Assembly (NCBI RefSeq): GCF_029227915.1 | Contig: NC_079887.1 | Coordinates: 12,216,001-12,276,000, forward strand | DNA from: Hydractinia symbiolongicarpus | Taxonomy: Eukaryota > Cnidaria > Hydrozoa > Anthoathecata > Hydractiniidae | Direction: 5' to 3' | Length of the DNA: 60,000 nt | Part shown: one piece after another, positions 33,723 through 44,942 of the stretch | How the letters are laid out: the number at the start of each line of letters is the position of its first letter | Numbering within the stretch: position 1 is the first letter of the stretch | Translations under genes and position numbers: made by a program | The notes under the pieces: generated by a model | Seen by the model: the letters and a program-made list of their open reading frames with translations, nothing else | What the model was told of the DNA's origin: nothing | Databases searched by the model: none

Positions 33723-34320
33723 GCATACAGATAGTAATGATATTAAAAGTTTTAGAGAATATATCACTTAAGCTCTTCAGTTTATCTGTAGACTTTTCAC
33801 ATTAATCCATTAACCCTGTAAGCATTTTATATCATTTAAAAAGATATTTTCCATATGTGACGTAACTGACACGTGGTTTAACATTACCAGACGCTCTAGC
33901 CAGTGTCTGACATAAGGCTTGGTATACGGTTTAACATAGCATTGACAGTCTGTGTTTTCTATTTGTACTGAACTTGTGAAGGAATTATTGAAGTGAAACT
34001 GTAAGCACTCCACTTGATGATTGACACAGTTTACCTTTAATAAATGCTCAAACAAGGGAGCTATGCCGGGTCTTCTGGCAAAAGATGGGCGTAATTTTTA
34101 GAACTTTTTTCTCCATTTCTAACTACATTTTTCATTTTTTCCTATAATTTGCCGTATTTCGAGATAGTTTGATTCACATCTGTTGTTTATTTTAATAATT
34201 TATTTACACATGTTTTCAGGTCAGAATATTAATTAAGAATTTACATGTCACTAATTTTCATTTTAAGGTTTCGACGGCTTGGCAAGCTAGCTAAACAAGT
34301 CAGTAACTGCATTTTCCACT
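33723..34320. other. No gene seen
   Basis: AT-rich; an 81-codon minus ORF (33,810-34,055) shows no family motif. Confidence 0.35.
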
Positions 34321-34322
34321 TG

Positions 34323-35092
34323 TTTTATTTCTTATTATATATCCCTTTATTGAACACACAACGTGCTTTTTTAATAGAAAAGGACAGTTTATAAATGTTA
34401 TCTCAGTTAATTAACTACCCAGTTATTTTGTTAGGCTATATAATATAAACAATAATAGTATTGTAGAAACACAATGGCACGTTAATGCATTTTCTCTTAC
34501 AATCAAAATACGAATCCAATTTAACGAGAATAAAGAAAAATGAGATGTATAATTATAATTTATTAGTAAATGCTTCTTTAAGACGTCAATAAACCATTGC
34601 TTAGAAACAAATTGGTGTTGTGATAGTCTATACGAAGTATAAGGTTTTAGATGGTACGAGAGAATGTCTAGCTAAATCTTGTTTTTGAGTTATCAGAAGA
34701 AATTGACCGACATGCAGTACTATGAAGTTTTATTTCTTATGTTTGTTAATAATGGCATCTCAGTTAATTAACTACCAAGTTATCTTGTTAGAGTATATAA
34801 ACAATAATAGTATTGTAGAAACACAATGGAACGTCTTATAACCAAAGTAAGAATACAATTTAACCAGAATAAAAGAATTAGATTAAAAATTATAATTAAA
34901 TAGTAAATACATTTTTAAGACGTCAACAAGCCATTTTGTAGAAATTAATTGGTGTTGTGATAGTCTATACGAAGTATAAGGTTTTATATGGTACGAGAGA
35001 ATGTCTAGCTAAATCTCGCTCTTGAATTATTAGAAGAAATTGACTTAGATGCAGTACTACGAGGTTTTATTTCTTATATTTGTGGTTAACTT
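34323..35092 (+). repeat. Tandem duplication, two ~340-400 bp units
   Basis: Unit 1 (to about 34,740) and unit 2 (34,741-35,092) share ATCTCAGTTAATTAACTACC, AACAATAATAGTATTGTAG, AATTGGTGTTGTGATAGTCT and ATGGTACGAGAGAATGTCTA in order. Each ends GTTTTATTTCTTAT. Non-coding. Confidence 0.8.
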
Positions 35093-35464
35093 GTCGTTAT
35101 TAAGTAAGTTCTATTTTATTTTATGAATAAAGAAATGTCGAGGAATTTAATTTTTATTTTACGATATTATTTTAAACTTTTTTATATAAGCAACACAAAA
35201 GCTTGATTGAGATTCTATGTTACTCAAGCTACTGTATTTTTCAAGCTCATCTATTAAGCCTAGTTCCCAGCAACCCGTTTCTTATTAAAAATTATTATTA
35301 TTACTAAACTCATGCATGAGTTTATTTTTATCTAATTAATTTTGCAGTAAGATGATGCAAGAACACTGCACTTAATATAGATGGAGATACCTACTTCTAC
35401 TGTAGGGCTGATAACCAAATCTAAGGGTGTTGATACAAGATACAGTTAATGTGTTTGTCACGTT

Positions 35465-35623
35465 TTACACTTTGATGGTTTCTATCATCTTCCTAGCCGT
35501 TGTTCTAGATTCTCTGTAAATGACTTTCTTCTCATCCCAATTAAACTGGTGACCTCTGCTCTGGATGTGATCCGTAATTTCGATTTTCTTCACATCTCCG
35601 TTTTTCACTTCGAGTATATGTTC
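35465..35623 (-). pseudogene. Penelope-like element GIY-YIG C-terminal remnant
   Basis: A minus-strand segment of 52 codons ends at a TAA (35,465-35,467). It reads KKIEITDHIQSRGHQFNWDE then KKVIYRESRTTARKMIETI. The H-x-x-x-x-GHxFNWD...V(I)YRE...RKMIE pattern is that of the C-terminal half of the GIY-YIG endonuclease of Penelope-like elements. A stop (35,624-35,626) breaks the frame upstream, and the GIY-YIG motif itself is not readable. Confidence 0.6.
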
Positions 35624-35639
35624 CTAAACTGCATCATCA

Positions 35640-36210
35640 GTAGTTGCAGAAATACACATACAAACACAGGAGACAACATCCTTAGTCACATCAGACAGAC
35701 GTCCAAATGTTTCGAAAAGATTTGTATTTGACGTATTCGCCTTATACCTAAAGCGCAGAAAAAGCAGCTCCTAAAAAAGTCAAGTTGCCTAGCCTCTTCA
35801 GAAAAAGTATCTTGTATACCATTTCAAAGTCATCTATGCAATGAAATTGTTAATAACACAATTGACTATTCTTATATCTAATTTGGTATCCTCTTCCTAT
35901 CCTTATCCTTTCACAACAGCGTCACTGATTTTTAAAGAGAATAACAACGAGCGTTAAAAGATGGTCAATTGTCCTAAATTCCAAAGTTCCTTAGACAACT
36001 CTTGCTTACATTGTTACGTTTTATTGTTTCGCATTGTGAATTTTTTTAGGTTTAAAATAGTCTGCTTGAAAGTATTTTTCTATTGTGGATTATTTTTAAC
36101 TCATTTTAGAATGTGACGAAAACTTGACTGCTAGAAAGTAAGTATTATTTTTTAAATAAAATTACCATTTATCTATAAAATCAATGTCATTGAATAATAT
36201 AACATAATAT
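35640..36210. other. No gene seen; possible further Penelope decay
   Basis: Upstream (minus sense) of the GIY-YIG remnant, with no legible reverse transcriptase. Confidence 0.3.
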
Positions 36211-36682
36211 GACAAGATTTTTTTTTTTTTTTTTTTTTTTTTTATTTATCAAAATATTTATACAGGATGTGTACATTTCAGTTTTAAAAAACTGCTATAA
36301 ATATGTGTCCTGTTTAAAATATAAAAATAATGATTAAAAAAATAAATTATATATAAAATATGCTCTAAAATTACTATAGATATGGTAAAAAGTAGAAAAC
36401 TATTCAAAAGAAAGATATTTATATAATAGACAGAGAAGATAACAAACATACCCAAACAGACTATAATCCAAACAAATGTGAGAGAGGGTAAATTTAAACT
36501 ATAAATGATAAGTCTGCGCACATGTTATATAACATAATATGTTCTTCAAAATAAATAGTTAGATAGATTGAAACGAATGTGAGAAAAAATAAAATGTTGA
36601 AAACTAATACGAGACCAAAAATAGAGAGCTGTTGATAAAAAGAAATTAAGAACCACCGTAAAAATATTAGGTAAATAATAAT

Positions 36683-36990
36683 CTAAAATACGAAATCTTT
36701 GATCTTTTGATTGAAATCATTCACAGTTGTCGCTTTTCGTATATCTAGTGGCAAACTGTTATATATTTTCGCTCCCATATAACGAAAACTGCCTCGTGTT
36801 ACTTCCAATTTGATTTTTGGAATCTTCAGCAAACAGTTTTGGTTTCTCGTGCATTTGGAGTGAGAATTTACTTCAAAGTATTCTTTCATGTTACTACATG
36901 TTTCACCAGCAATGCATTTCTTAACCGTTTTACAAGCATGTCGCAAAATAACAGTGTAAGTTGATTTGATGTTTGCGTTTTTGGCTGTCC
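36683..36990 (-). pseudogene. C-terminus of LINE ORF2 after frameshift
   Basis: ILRHACKTVKKCIAG...FRYMGAKIYNSLP then DIRK. The YMGAKIYNSLP motif is common at the very end of CR1/L2-type ORF2. It is out of frame with the RT segment by one base. Confidence 0.7.
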
Positions 36991-38588
36991 AGAGAATTCA
37001 ATTTATTTATTTCGGTTCTTGAGAAGTTCAAATTTATGATACTGTTGAAAACTACCAGTGGTATAATCATAGTGTTGTAAATTGATGTGGCAGTATTATT
37101 GTCCATGTTCTTTCTCAGATTTTGTAACAGACGTAAACGAGAAGAAGCTCTTTTATATGCTTTGTTGAAGTTATCTGATAGAGTTAGAGTTGGATCAATT
37201 GTAGAACCAAGATAGTTGTAGCGCTTCGTTACGTTGATATCAACTGTACCAAATTTAATATTCGGTTTGTGTGGTATAGATGACAATTTTTTCCCACTAC
37301 CAAATAACATCACCTCTGTTTTACCCTTTTTCAAATTTATAACTAGATCGTTATTTGCGAGATATGTCGATATATTTTTAAGTTCATCATTCAAAGCATT
37401 TTCAATATCCTGTACGGACTTGTGTGCAACATACAACACGGTGTCATCAGCAAATTTCACTGTTTTACTCTTACGTAGGGCTGATTTAAAATCGTTGAAG
37501 TAAATCAAAAACAACAAGGGTCCTAAAATGGAGCCTTGTGGAACACCGCATGTTATATTTGAAACGTTGGATTTCGAATTTTCATAAAGGACTTGTTGTT
37601 TCCGATTAAAAAGGTAGTCGGTGAACCATTTTAACTCATTGTCGTGAATGCCAAAAGATGGTAGCTTTGATAGCAGAATACTGTGGCCCACTGTGTCGAA
37701 GGCTTTAGACAAATCTATAAAGGTTGCTCCAACTAAATTTCCACGATCAATTTCAGTACGAATGCTGTCGAGGAATACTGTAGCTGCAATATCAGTTGAT
37801 CTCTTACGTCGACATCCGAACTGTTGCTCAGAAAGCAAATTATTTTTCTCCAGGTATTCCATCAATTGTGTATGTACAGCTCGTTCAAGGATTTTTGAGG
37901 CAATTGGTAGAATCGAAATTGGACGATAGTTGTCAACTTTGGTAGATGGTCCCGACTTGTGTATTGGTGTAACAGTAGCGTGTTTCCATTCTGTAGGTAC
38001 GTCTGCTGTACTCAGTGACAAGTTGATTATGAAACATAGCGGTTGTGATATTTCATTAGCACTATCTTTCATCAAAGCTGGTGGAAGGTTATCAATACCA
38101 GTTGCCTTGTGGCGTTTTAAGTTCTTCAATTCCTTTACTACGAAAGACTTGGAAACATATTTAAAATCAAACCTATGTGTCGTTATTGGTTCGACTTTGT
38201 TTGGTTGGCGCCAAATGAAATCTTTCATGAAAATGGATTTCTTTTTTAAAGTCATTGCAACATTTGAAAAAAAATTGCTTAGTAAGTTAGATTTTTGAAC
38301 AGGAGTGTCAGCTTTAACACAACCGTCTTCAAGAAAATGTGATCTACAGGACGTTCCTTTGGATTTGCAAGGCATGATGTTTTTTATTGTCTGCCAAAAC
38401 TTCCTTGGTTTATCTGAATTTTCTTCTAAAAGCTTTTTGTTTAAATTAAACTTAGCCATGTTCACAGCATTTGTGCACTTGTTTCGCAGTTTTTTATACG
38501 CGGTCCAGTCACAGGCTTTATTGGTTTTCCGAGCGTAACGTAGTGCTTTGTCCCTGTCAGTCATTAATACACGGATATCAGTTGTCAT
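36930..38588 (-). pseudogene. LINE reverse transcriptase domain
   Basis: A 552-codon segment. In order it has a NLPPALMKDSA-type block, DNYRPISILPIASKILE, ATFIDLSKAFDTVGH (first Asp), CGVPQGSILGPLLFLIYFND and KFADDTVLYV (catalytic DD). A thumb region with YNYLGSTID follows. It is in the same frame as the endonuclease, separated by the TGA at 38,595. Confidence 0.9.
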
Positions 38589-38594
38589 CCAAGT

Positions 38595-39773
38595 TCATAA
38601 ACGACCCTTTACACGTTTTTCAATTACTGGTGCATGTTTGTTGAAAATGTTTGTAACCTTGTCTTTAACAAACGACCATGCAGTGTTTACATTTGTACAT
38701 AAATATAAAGGCTCCCAGTTTATTTTACGCAACTCTTCGCACATTTTAACGTGGTCATAATTTAAATAGTTTCTGCATTTTATATTCTTAGGTTTGAATT
38801 TCTCAGAGTTTATTTTTCGTACGTAGCCAACCATATCATGATCTCCTATGCTAGTTGGTATGACGTCATAAGATGGAATGTTTGTTCGATGCGTTGTAAA
38901 AATGGTGTCAATTAACGTTCTAGAGTCGTTGGTAATTCTTGTTGCTTTTTTAACAATTTGTTCAAAACCAAAATGAACAAAAACGTCTTTAACTTCTTTA
39001 TTTTCATCTTTCTTAAGATAATTAACATTTACGTCTCCAAGGATTGTAACTTCTTTTAATTCACAAATTACTATATCAAGCATATCGTTTAATAGCGAGC
39101 TAAAGTTTGATGGTAGATATTTGGATCCAACCGGGGGTCTGTATAACGATCCTACAAGAAAACTCTTTCCAATTTTCAAAAAAATTTCAATCCAAATACA
39201 TTCAACTTTCTCGTTTTCTAGGTCTTCTCTACGTACCCACTTTACTCTTTCAGAAATATACATTCCGACGCCACCACAAGTACCCTTCTTTCTGTTGCGA
39301 TTTATAAATGTGTACCCCGGCAAACGGTAAAGTTCACAATTTTCGTTGAATGTATTAGTGTTTATGTGTGTTTCTGATAATGTAAGAATATCAATCCCTT
39401 TAAAATCGCATAACAAAGTTTTTACTCCATCTATATTTACAAGTAATCCTCTTACATTTTGGTGGAAAACTTTTAGACCTCTCTGACCAAGTAATTTAGA
39501 TAGCTCTGGCAATCTTCCTTCGGGTCCAGGTTGAGTTTCGACATCTCCAGAAAGTAAAAGAATGATCACCAAAAAGCGATCGTTTGTTCGTAACTTTTTA
39601 TGTTTACTTGTGTACTGTAAATTCCACATCGTTTTAACATAATCTTGTGTTAGTGATATTCCTACATTATTGTAAACATCTGTGCTACAATGACTCCTTT
39701 TCCAAACAATGCAACAAAATATAATCGTCAAAAGCAAACGAACAGACCAAGATACGTCCGATCGGTACGCCAT
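38595..39773 (-). pseudogene. LINE apurinic endonuclease domain with 2A-like motif
   Basis: ATG at 39,773; 392 codons to the TGA. Residues 1-20 are hydrophobic. At about residues 72-84 is LLLSGDVETQPGP, a match to the 2A ribosome-skipping motif (DxExNPGP) except Gln for Asn. The AP endonuclease follows: HQNVRGL, LTLSETHINTN, GGVGMYIS, SLYRPPVGS, ILGDVNVNYL, SRTLIDTIF, and SIGDHDMVG. All the catalytic His/Asp/Asn positions appear to be present. Confidence 0.85.
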
Positions 39774-39880
39774 CTTGAACGCTTGAGAACTGCTAAAGAA
39801 CTTACAAGCTTTTACAAAAATTTACAAGCTTGTTTACATAAAACTAATTTCGATGTTCTGGAATCAAAAGTAAGACAAGA

Positions 39881-40320
39881 GATACATGTGTTTCTTTTTA
39901 TATAGAAGTAGAAGGATCCTAGTTTTGGGAAAAATGATATTAAATTTTGTTAAAATTATTGTACTCCTTATTTTACCTCTCCTCTAAAATGTTTTTTGTG
40001 CTCCACCACAGATGTTTTGATAAGACATCAGGACTGCGCGAACTTGTAATTATGTCTTTTTTCAACATTATCTGCTCACACGGAATCAATTTCTCCTATG
40101 CATGGTCACACGACTTTGAGTGATTTATTCTCATGACGTGACTCTTCCAATACATTTTCGTATTTCAGCTGCAATGACAGAAATGACACTGTAAATTTAA
40201 TCAGCTGTCATCATCATTTAATTCTATCATTACTTTAGTGTGATATACTTAATGTGTAAAATTGTGGGAAGGATTTAATTAAGCGATGGGTAAAGACGTG
40301 GATGAAAGAAAGATAGATAT
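39881..40320. other. No gene seen
   Basis: AT-rich flank of the LINE. Confidence 0.35.
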
Positions 40321-40323
40321 AGT

Positions 40324-40399
40324 CAACCTTGTGCCCAGGGATCTTTTTCTCTTTTTGAATAGATTGTCAGAAAGAAAAAAAGTCCTGCGGACGAGGTTG
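40324..40399. mobile_element. Palindromic MITE (copy F)
   Basis: CAACCTTGTGCCCAGGGATC pairs with GTCCTGCGGACGAGGTTG; the centre has TTTTTCTCTTTTT against AAAGAAAAAAAG. Flanking 9-mers AGATATAGT and AAATGTGGT differ only by three transitions. Confidence 0.7.
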
Positions 40400-40780
40400 A
40401 AATGTGGTGTTAAATTAGATTGGCAAAATTCTTTAAAATTTGGCAGGGATTGAACTTGACGGAGGTAAAAAAATGTTTGCGTGAAAACTAAAACTAAAAA
40501 TGAAAGGTTGTAAAGCAAATAGATAGAAATAAATATATATAGAAGACATAAACAAAAAATAATAAACAAAATTTGGAATCCACGTTTTTTTACACAAGAA
40601 ATTATTTTATCTACATGAAACTTAGTTCTGTCTACCCAAAGTTTAAGAGACTTTTAGACCCTAAAATTTAATTAAAAAATTTTCACAGGAAAGGGCGAGA
40701 AAAGGTTTTGTAATTGACGACTGAAAATTTTTGGTACTTTTTAGAATTTACGCAAAAAGCAATTGTAAAATAGTTAAGAT

Positions 40781-40840
40781 CATTCTCGACCCAAGAGCTT
40801 TTTAAGATTAAAACCTCTAAAGTACTACTACGCTTTTTCG
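40781..40840. mobile_element. Half copy of the CATTCTCGTCCCCAGAGC subfamily
   Basis: CATTCTCGACCCAAGAGC then AAGATTAAAACC...AAAGTACTAC matches the complement of 6,890-6,934. No opposite end found. Confidence 0.45.
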
Positions 40841-41100
40841 CGGGAAAATCACTATCTTAAAAGATAAAAATCCTTTTCTTTTTTAAATCATACATTTATA
40901 CAACATAAACCGTAGTATTTTTTACATAAACTTTCTGTTTACATATATAGCACAAATAAAATGCTTTGTTGGGCCTTTTTACATTGGCCCTAATTTAATG
41001 CCGAAACTTTTAACACCATCCCGTATTCTGCTACCCGAAAATTTTGTTATCCGCCATTTAGTGTCGCATTTAATGCCGGTTTGAAATATAAATACTTCAA

Positions 41101-41240
41101 AATGAGCGAATCTACTTAATAAAGACTAAAACCCAGCGAATCCGCTCAATAATGCCCAAAACCCAGCGAATCCGCTCAATAATGACTGAAAACGAGCGAA
41201 TCCTCTCAATAATCACTCAAAACGAAAGAATCCCGAACAA
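41101..41240. repeat. Minisatellite, about 4.7 x 30 bp
   Basis: Units of exactly 30 bp start at 41,101, 41,131, 41,161, 41,191 and 41,221, each built on CAGCGAATCCGCTCAATAAT. Because 30 is a multiple of three, one plus frame stays open across all units (TQRIRSIMxx repeats) from about 41,092 to 41,275, but it lacks an early ATG. Confidence 0.9.
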
Positions 41241-41297
41241 TGTTTTAGAAAAACGCAGTTGTATAATGAAAACAAAAAACTAACATTTATGTTAAAG

Positions 41298-41380
41298 ATG
41301 GCGTCCTATAGCAGCGTTATAGAGTTCTTAATAAAGAGAGGCTACAGTGATGAAGTAATTAAAATGTTTCGGCGGGAAAG
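41298..41380 (+). CDS. Candidate first coding exon (SAM-like start)
   Basis: ATG at 41,298 opens 27 codons plus two bases (MASYSSVIEFLIKRGYSDEV then IKMFRRE), ending exactly at AAAG/GTAAAC, a good donor. The alternation FL...GYSDEVIKMFRRE resembles the first two helices of a SAM-type domain, which would continue in the next exon. I could not find that exon in phase: an acceptor at 42,229 gives only ten codons before a stop. The minisatellite lies 60 bp upstream. Confidence 0.35.
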
Positions 41381-41716
41381 GTAAACTATGATTATTTTTT
41401 ATCACATGTTTCTTCTATCTTACAACATTTTTCAATTCCAATAGAAAAAGCTTAGCAAAAGTTGAACATGTCCAACTTTTAAAAAAACTTATAAAGCCGA
41501 AAAAAGTTTTACATCTTTTCTGTTTACACGGCAATTTTTTTCTTCTTACATTTAAACGGTCCTTTTTAACCTACCGTGTATTTTAGCCTTAAAACCATCT
41601 TAAATCTTGGGCACCAATAATATAGCTTTTTTTGTTTACCGTGATACGACAGTTGCTCTTTCAAAGCTAGTACAAATGCCCCCCTTGTTTTCCAAAGCGA
41701 TACTTAGCCCCAACAC

Positions 41717-41777
41717 CTACCTTGGCCACAAGGCTGGTTTTCTCTTTTCATATTAGGAAACCCTGGGGCCGAGGTTG
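41717..41777. mobile_element. Palindromic MITE (copy G)
   Basis: CTACCTTGGCCACAAGG and CCCTGGGGCCGAGGTTG. Flanking CCCCAACAC (41,708-41,716) and CACCAACAC (41,778-41,786) match at 8 of 9. Confidence 0.7.
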
Positions 41778-41789
41778 CACCAACACATG

Positions 41790-43800
41790 AAGTGCACAAT
41801 GAAAGGATACGCAGTGGGTTTAATCTGATCACGTGTGCACATTCTACCTCTGCAAGTTTCTATGCCAGGTTTAAATCTGCAAGTTACATGCACGTTCGAT
41901 TTTGTTTTTAGTATGTTTTTTTTAAGAGCAGCAAACAGTTAATAATTATTAGAATCCGGAACGAATGAAACAAAATATTTCCACTTAAGTTTTTCAAAGA
42001 ATTATTTTGCACAGTATTATTATATACAGTGGAATATGGTTGAATTTTTGCTACATTTTACCTGGCTATAAATTGGATTATATTTGTACTGTTTACAGAA
42101 AAATACACAAAATGCAGTTTGTGACGTAATTAAAATAATATTTTATAAATATTTATTGAAAAAAGGAATTAAAAAATCCCAATCAAAAAAGAAGATTTTA
42201 GGATAAATATAATAATTTTTTTCAGGTACACTCATAAAAAATGTGAAAGGCTTGCATAGTATATATCACGCAACATAAAAATATAAGAAATCAGGCAAAC
42301 GGTTACCATAATGGTAGACCTGCAGCTTTAACATTTTAAAATCAAATCTATACGTTAGAAAACTTAAAGGCATAATCTATAAAATCTGCTAAAAAACTAC
42401 TAAATCTGCCAGAAAACCTTGTGGCTTCGTGGTCGTAACATAGTAGAAGGAATTTTCCTTTAATCATTTACAAGTACGTCCTTTATTTATCCAGTTAGGA
42501 TCTCCATCAAATTTTTCCTTTTTTGGCCGTAAAAAAATATATAATTGATCACATAAGCAATGCACATGCCAGTAAAACAGACAAAAATCATTTGTCAACA
42601 ACTACTATAATGGGTCTATTCAAAAATTGATTACGTACTATAAATCGTCAATCTTGTACTCCCTTGTACGCTTTGCTTTCGACTTACCTCTTTCCCAAGT
42701 GCACAGATCACCCCTCCCCCAAAATTGACTTAATAATTATTAATTATAACATGTTACTTGAAAAGCGAACAGTTCGTAACTACGTTAAAGTTGAAATAAT
42801 CAACAAATTTTTTTGCAGACAAAATGCGTAAAAACGCAGCATTAATTTTCTAAAGCTGAGATATGTAAGCTCTTTAAGGACCCTCTTCCCCTTGTACATT
42901 TTGATATGCTTTGACTACTTCCCCGCCTCCTTTTTCTTTGAGCATGCCAGCTACATTACTTTTTATGTTGCAAAGCTAAATTCCTTGCGAAAAATTAACT
43001 GGCACAAATGGACGTTGTTTGTCATGGTTGATTGGGTGCATAGATTCATGAAGAACGTTCGGAGCAATTTGGCCATTAAGAGGGAGGGGGGAGGGGGTAA
43101 AAAGTTTAACGGTCAAATGCCGCTAATGATACGAAAATCGTTTGACGATGTCCCCTTATTATATAAAAGCTGCAACGCAGATACCCACTATTTACAGAAC
43201 GAAAACCTTCACAAAAAGAAAAATTATTAAAATACTGAATAGTTTGTAGCTATTTACATTACATAGACATATAGGTAATTACCTCCAGTGTGTGCCTGGC
43301 TTTTAGCAGTAGTGTTCAATTTATGAAGCAAGCATAGAAATTGATCTAGCTAGCTATCAACATTTTCAACAAAGTATTTTTCACAGCTAGCTATGTAATG
43401 CAAGAATATATAAAGTTGTTGTCAGTAAAAGATTCTTTCAAATCACTGTCATCATCGCATCAGTCTCAGTTACACAGTGATACTCACTGAAACCTTTCTA
43501 TGTTTTTTATTTTTATTTTTTACAGTTCGAAAAAGTAATTTCTTTCCATATATTGGACTGAAGGCGTTGCGGGTTGAATACAAATTAACATTAAAAACCA
43601 TGACAGTTTGATATCACAAACCTACTTTTTAAGTACAGGTTCACAATTAATTGTTCTGAAGTTTTATTCGTTTATTTTAAAGTTTGTGCTACTTCGAAGG
43701 TGTAATACTTATGTAGTTGTTTACACGAAATCAAGTAGCAGAGCACGAAAAGCAAGATTTCGCTCACCAAAAAATCTTTTTTATTCACGCCTGGTGGACT
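41790..43800. other. No gene that I can support
   Basis: AT-rich. A 112-codon ORF at 42,892-43,230 starts inside low-complexity sequence and shows no domain; it includes a GGGAGGGGGGAGGGGG purine run. Confidence 0.35.
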
Positions 43801-43804
43801 ACAA

Positions 43805-43824
43805 GCCGCCCCTTATGGGGCGGC
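43805..43824. repeat. GC-rich 8-bp hairpin, TTAT loop
   Basis: GCCGCCCC, TTAT, GGGGCGGC. The preceding ACGCCTGGTGGACTACAA matches the sequence before the 16,869 hairpin (CGCGGTCCACTAAATG), so the two belong to one dispersed family. Confidence 0.7.
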
Positions 43825-44021
43825 AATAAGTTTTTTCTTACAACTAAACGGTCCGTGTATCTTAGCCTTTACAAAAAAATAATGAAATTTATATTTACAA
43901 GGACGACACAACTTTCTATTACCTGGTCTAATTGTAGGTCCCTGTTTCTACATTTCAGCAGAAAATTTTGCCAAAATAGTTTTATTCTTAATGACTTTGA
44001 AAAATCGGTCTATGCAGAAAG

Positions 44022-44115
44022 CATCCTCGTCCCCAGATAATTTTGCCTGATGTCAAAGCAGCTAGCACTAAAAACCTCGATGTCAAAAAGGCAAGAACCA
44101 TAGGGGACGAGGTTG
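44022..44115. mobile_element. Palindromic MITE, GACATCGAGG subtype (copy H)
   Basis: CATCCTCGTCCCCAGATAA and ATAGGGGACGAGGTTG ends with internal GATGTCAAAG and CTCGATGTCAAAAAGGCAAG. The same interior appears inverted in copy J. Flanking 9-mers TGCAGAAAG and CTCAGACAG match at 6 of 9. Confidence 0.65.
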
Positions 44116-44940
44116 CTCAGACAGCTAAAATCTAGAGTTCTCAGAACGAACGTGTTGTTCTTGATCCAAGAATTTTTTTTGGTGATTTCTATCGCGGAAT
44201 CCTCACCAAATTTTAACCTGTACCTAATTATGGCTAGGTTAAACGACTCACTGACTGAACAAACAAGACCGGCGAAAAATTGGAATTTATTACAAATGCA
44301 TTGTTAATCTTGGATACCTATATTTTCAGTTCTCAGCGCATCATGTTTTTTGTCTAATATAAAGTGGGTAATAAATTGCTCAAAAATACATTTTGTACAC
44401 GTTTATAAGCAACACTTTGGACCAGGTCTCTTTTCGGCCCATAATTTGCGTCGCTAGTTAATTAGCACCTGGTTTTCTATTAGAAATCACATAAGAATCA
44501 CACATGGAAAATTTTTTCCAAAGCATACATGAATAAACACTGATATACAAAACTCTTAAAAATATTTTTCGTGCACGAAAAGATTTCTAAGTGCGCAATG
44601 TGTATTTAACAATATGACAATATAATTTATGTACGCGACTTTTTTATAAAAAAGAGTATTGAAAAGAAAGAAAAAAAAATCCCAGCCAACGCTTTTCCAT
44701 ATAAATTGATCCCGCATACATCCCGCCTCAGCAATTGTCCTGTTCCAGCAATTACCCTGTCCCGCATCTGGTGTAAACAAGGTTTAAATATATAACGAAC
44801 TTGGTCCGGATTGCAGTTTTATAGGAGAAAACTCCAAGAAAACTCTTATTCACCAGGCGTATTATTATAAAAACAAAATGTTATAATTATTTCTTTGAAA
44901 ACACATATTAACACATATATACATTAACAAGGTTAATAAA
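44116..44940. other. No gene seen
   Basis: AT-rich. The last 130 bp (from ~44,810) are the duplicated 3' flank shared with 48,750-48,880. Confidence 0.4.
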
Positions 44941-44942
44941 AA

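Larger units (their letters stand above)
36218..39873 (-). mobile_element. CR1/L2-like LINE, near full length
   Basis: One minus-strand unit: a poly-A tail (T26 at 36,218-36,243 on the plus strand), a ~440-bp 3' UTR, RT and endonuclease in one reading frame, and a short 5' leader. GACAAGA on both sides (36,211-36,217 and 39,874-39,880) is a plausible 7-bp target duplication and would set the 5' end at 39,873. One nonsense codon (38,595-38,597) and one frameshift (36,950-36,990) make this copy inactive as it stands, but the sequence is otherwise fresh. Confidence 0.8.

Noticed and set aside
42892-43230. 112-codon ORF
   Set aside because: Spans a poly-purine run and AT-rich DNA, with no domain or conserved pattern visible.
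43717-44040. 107-codon ORF
   Set aside because: Runs through the GC hairpin and into MITE copy H; composite of repeat sequence.
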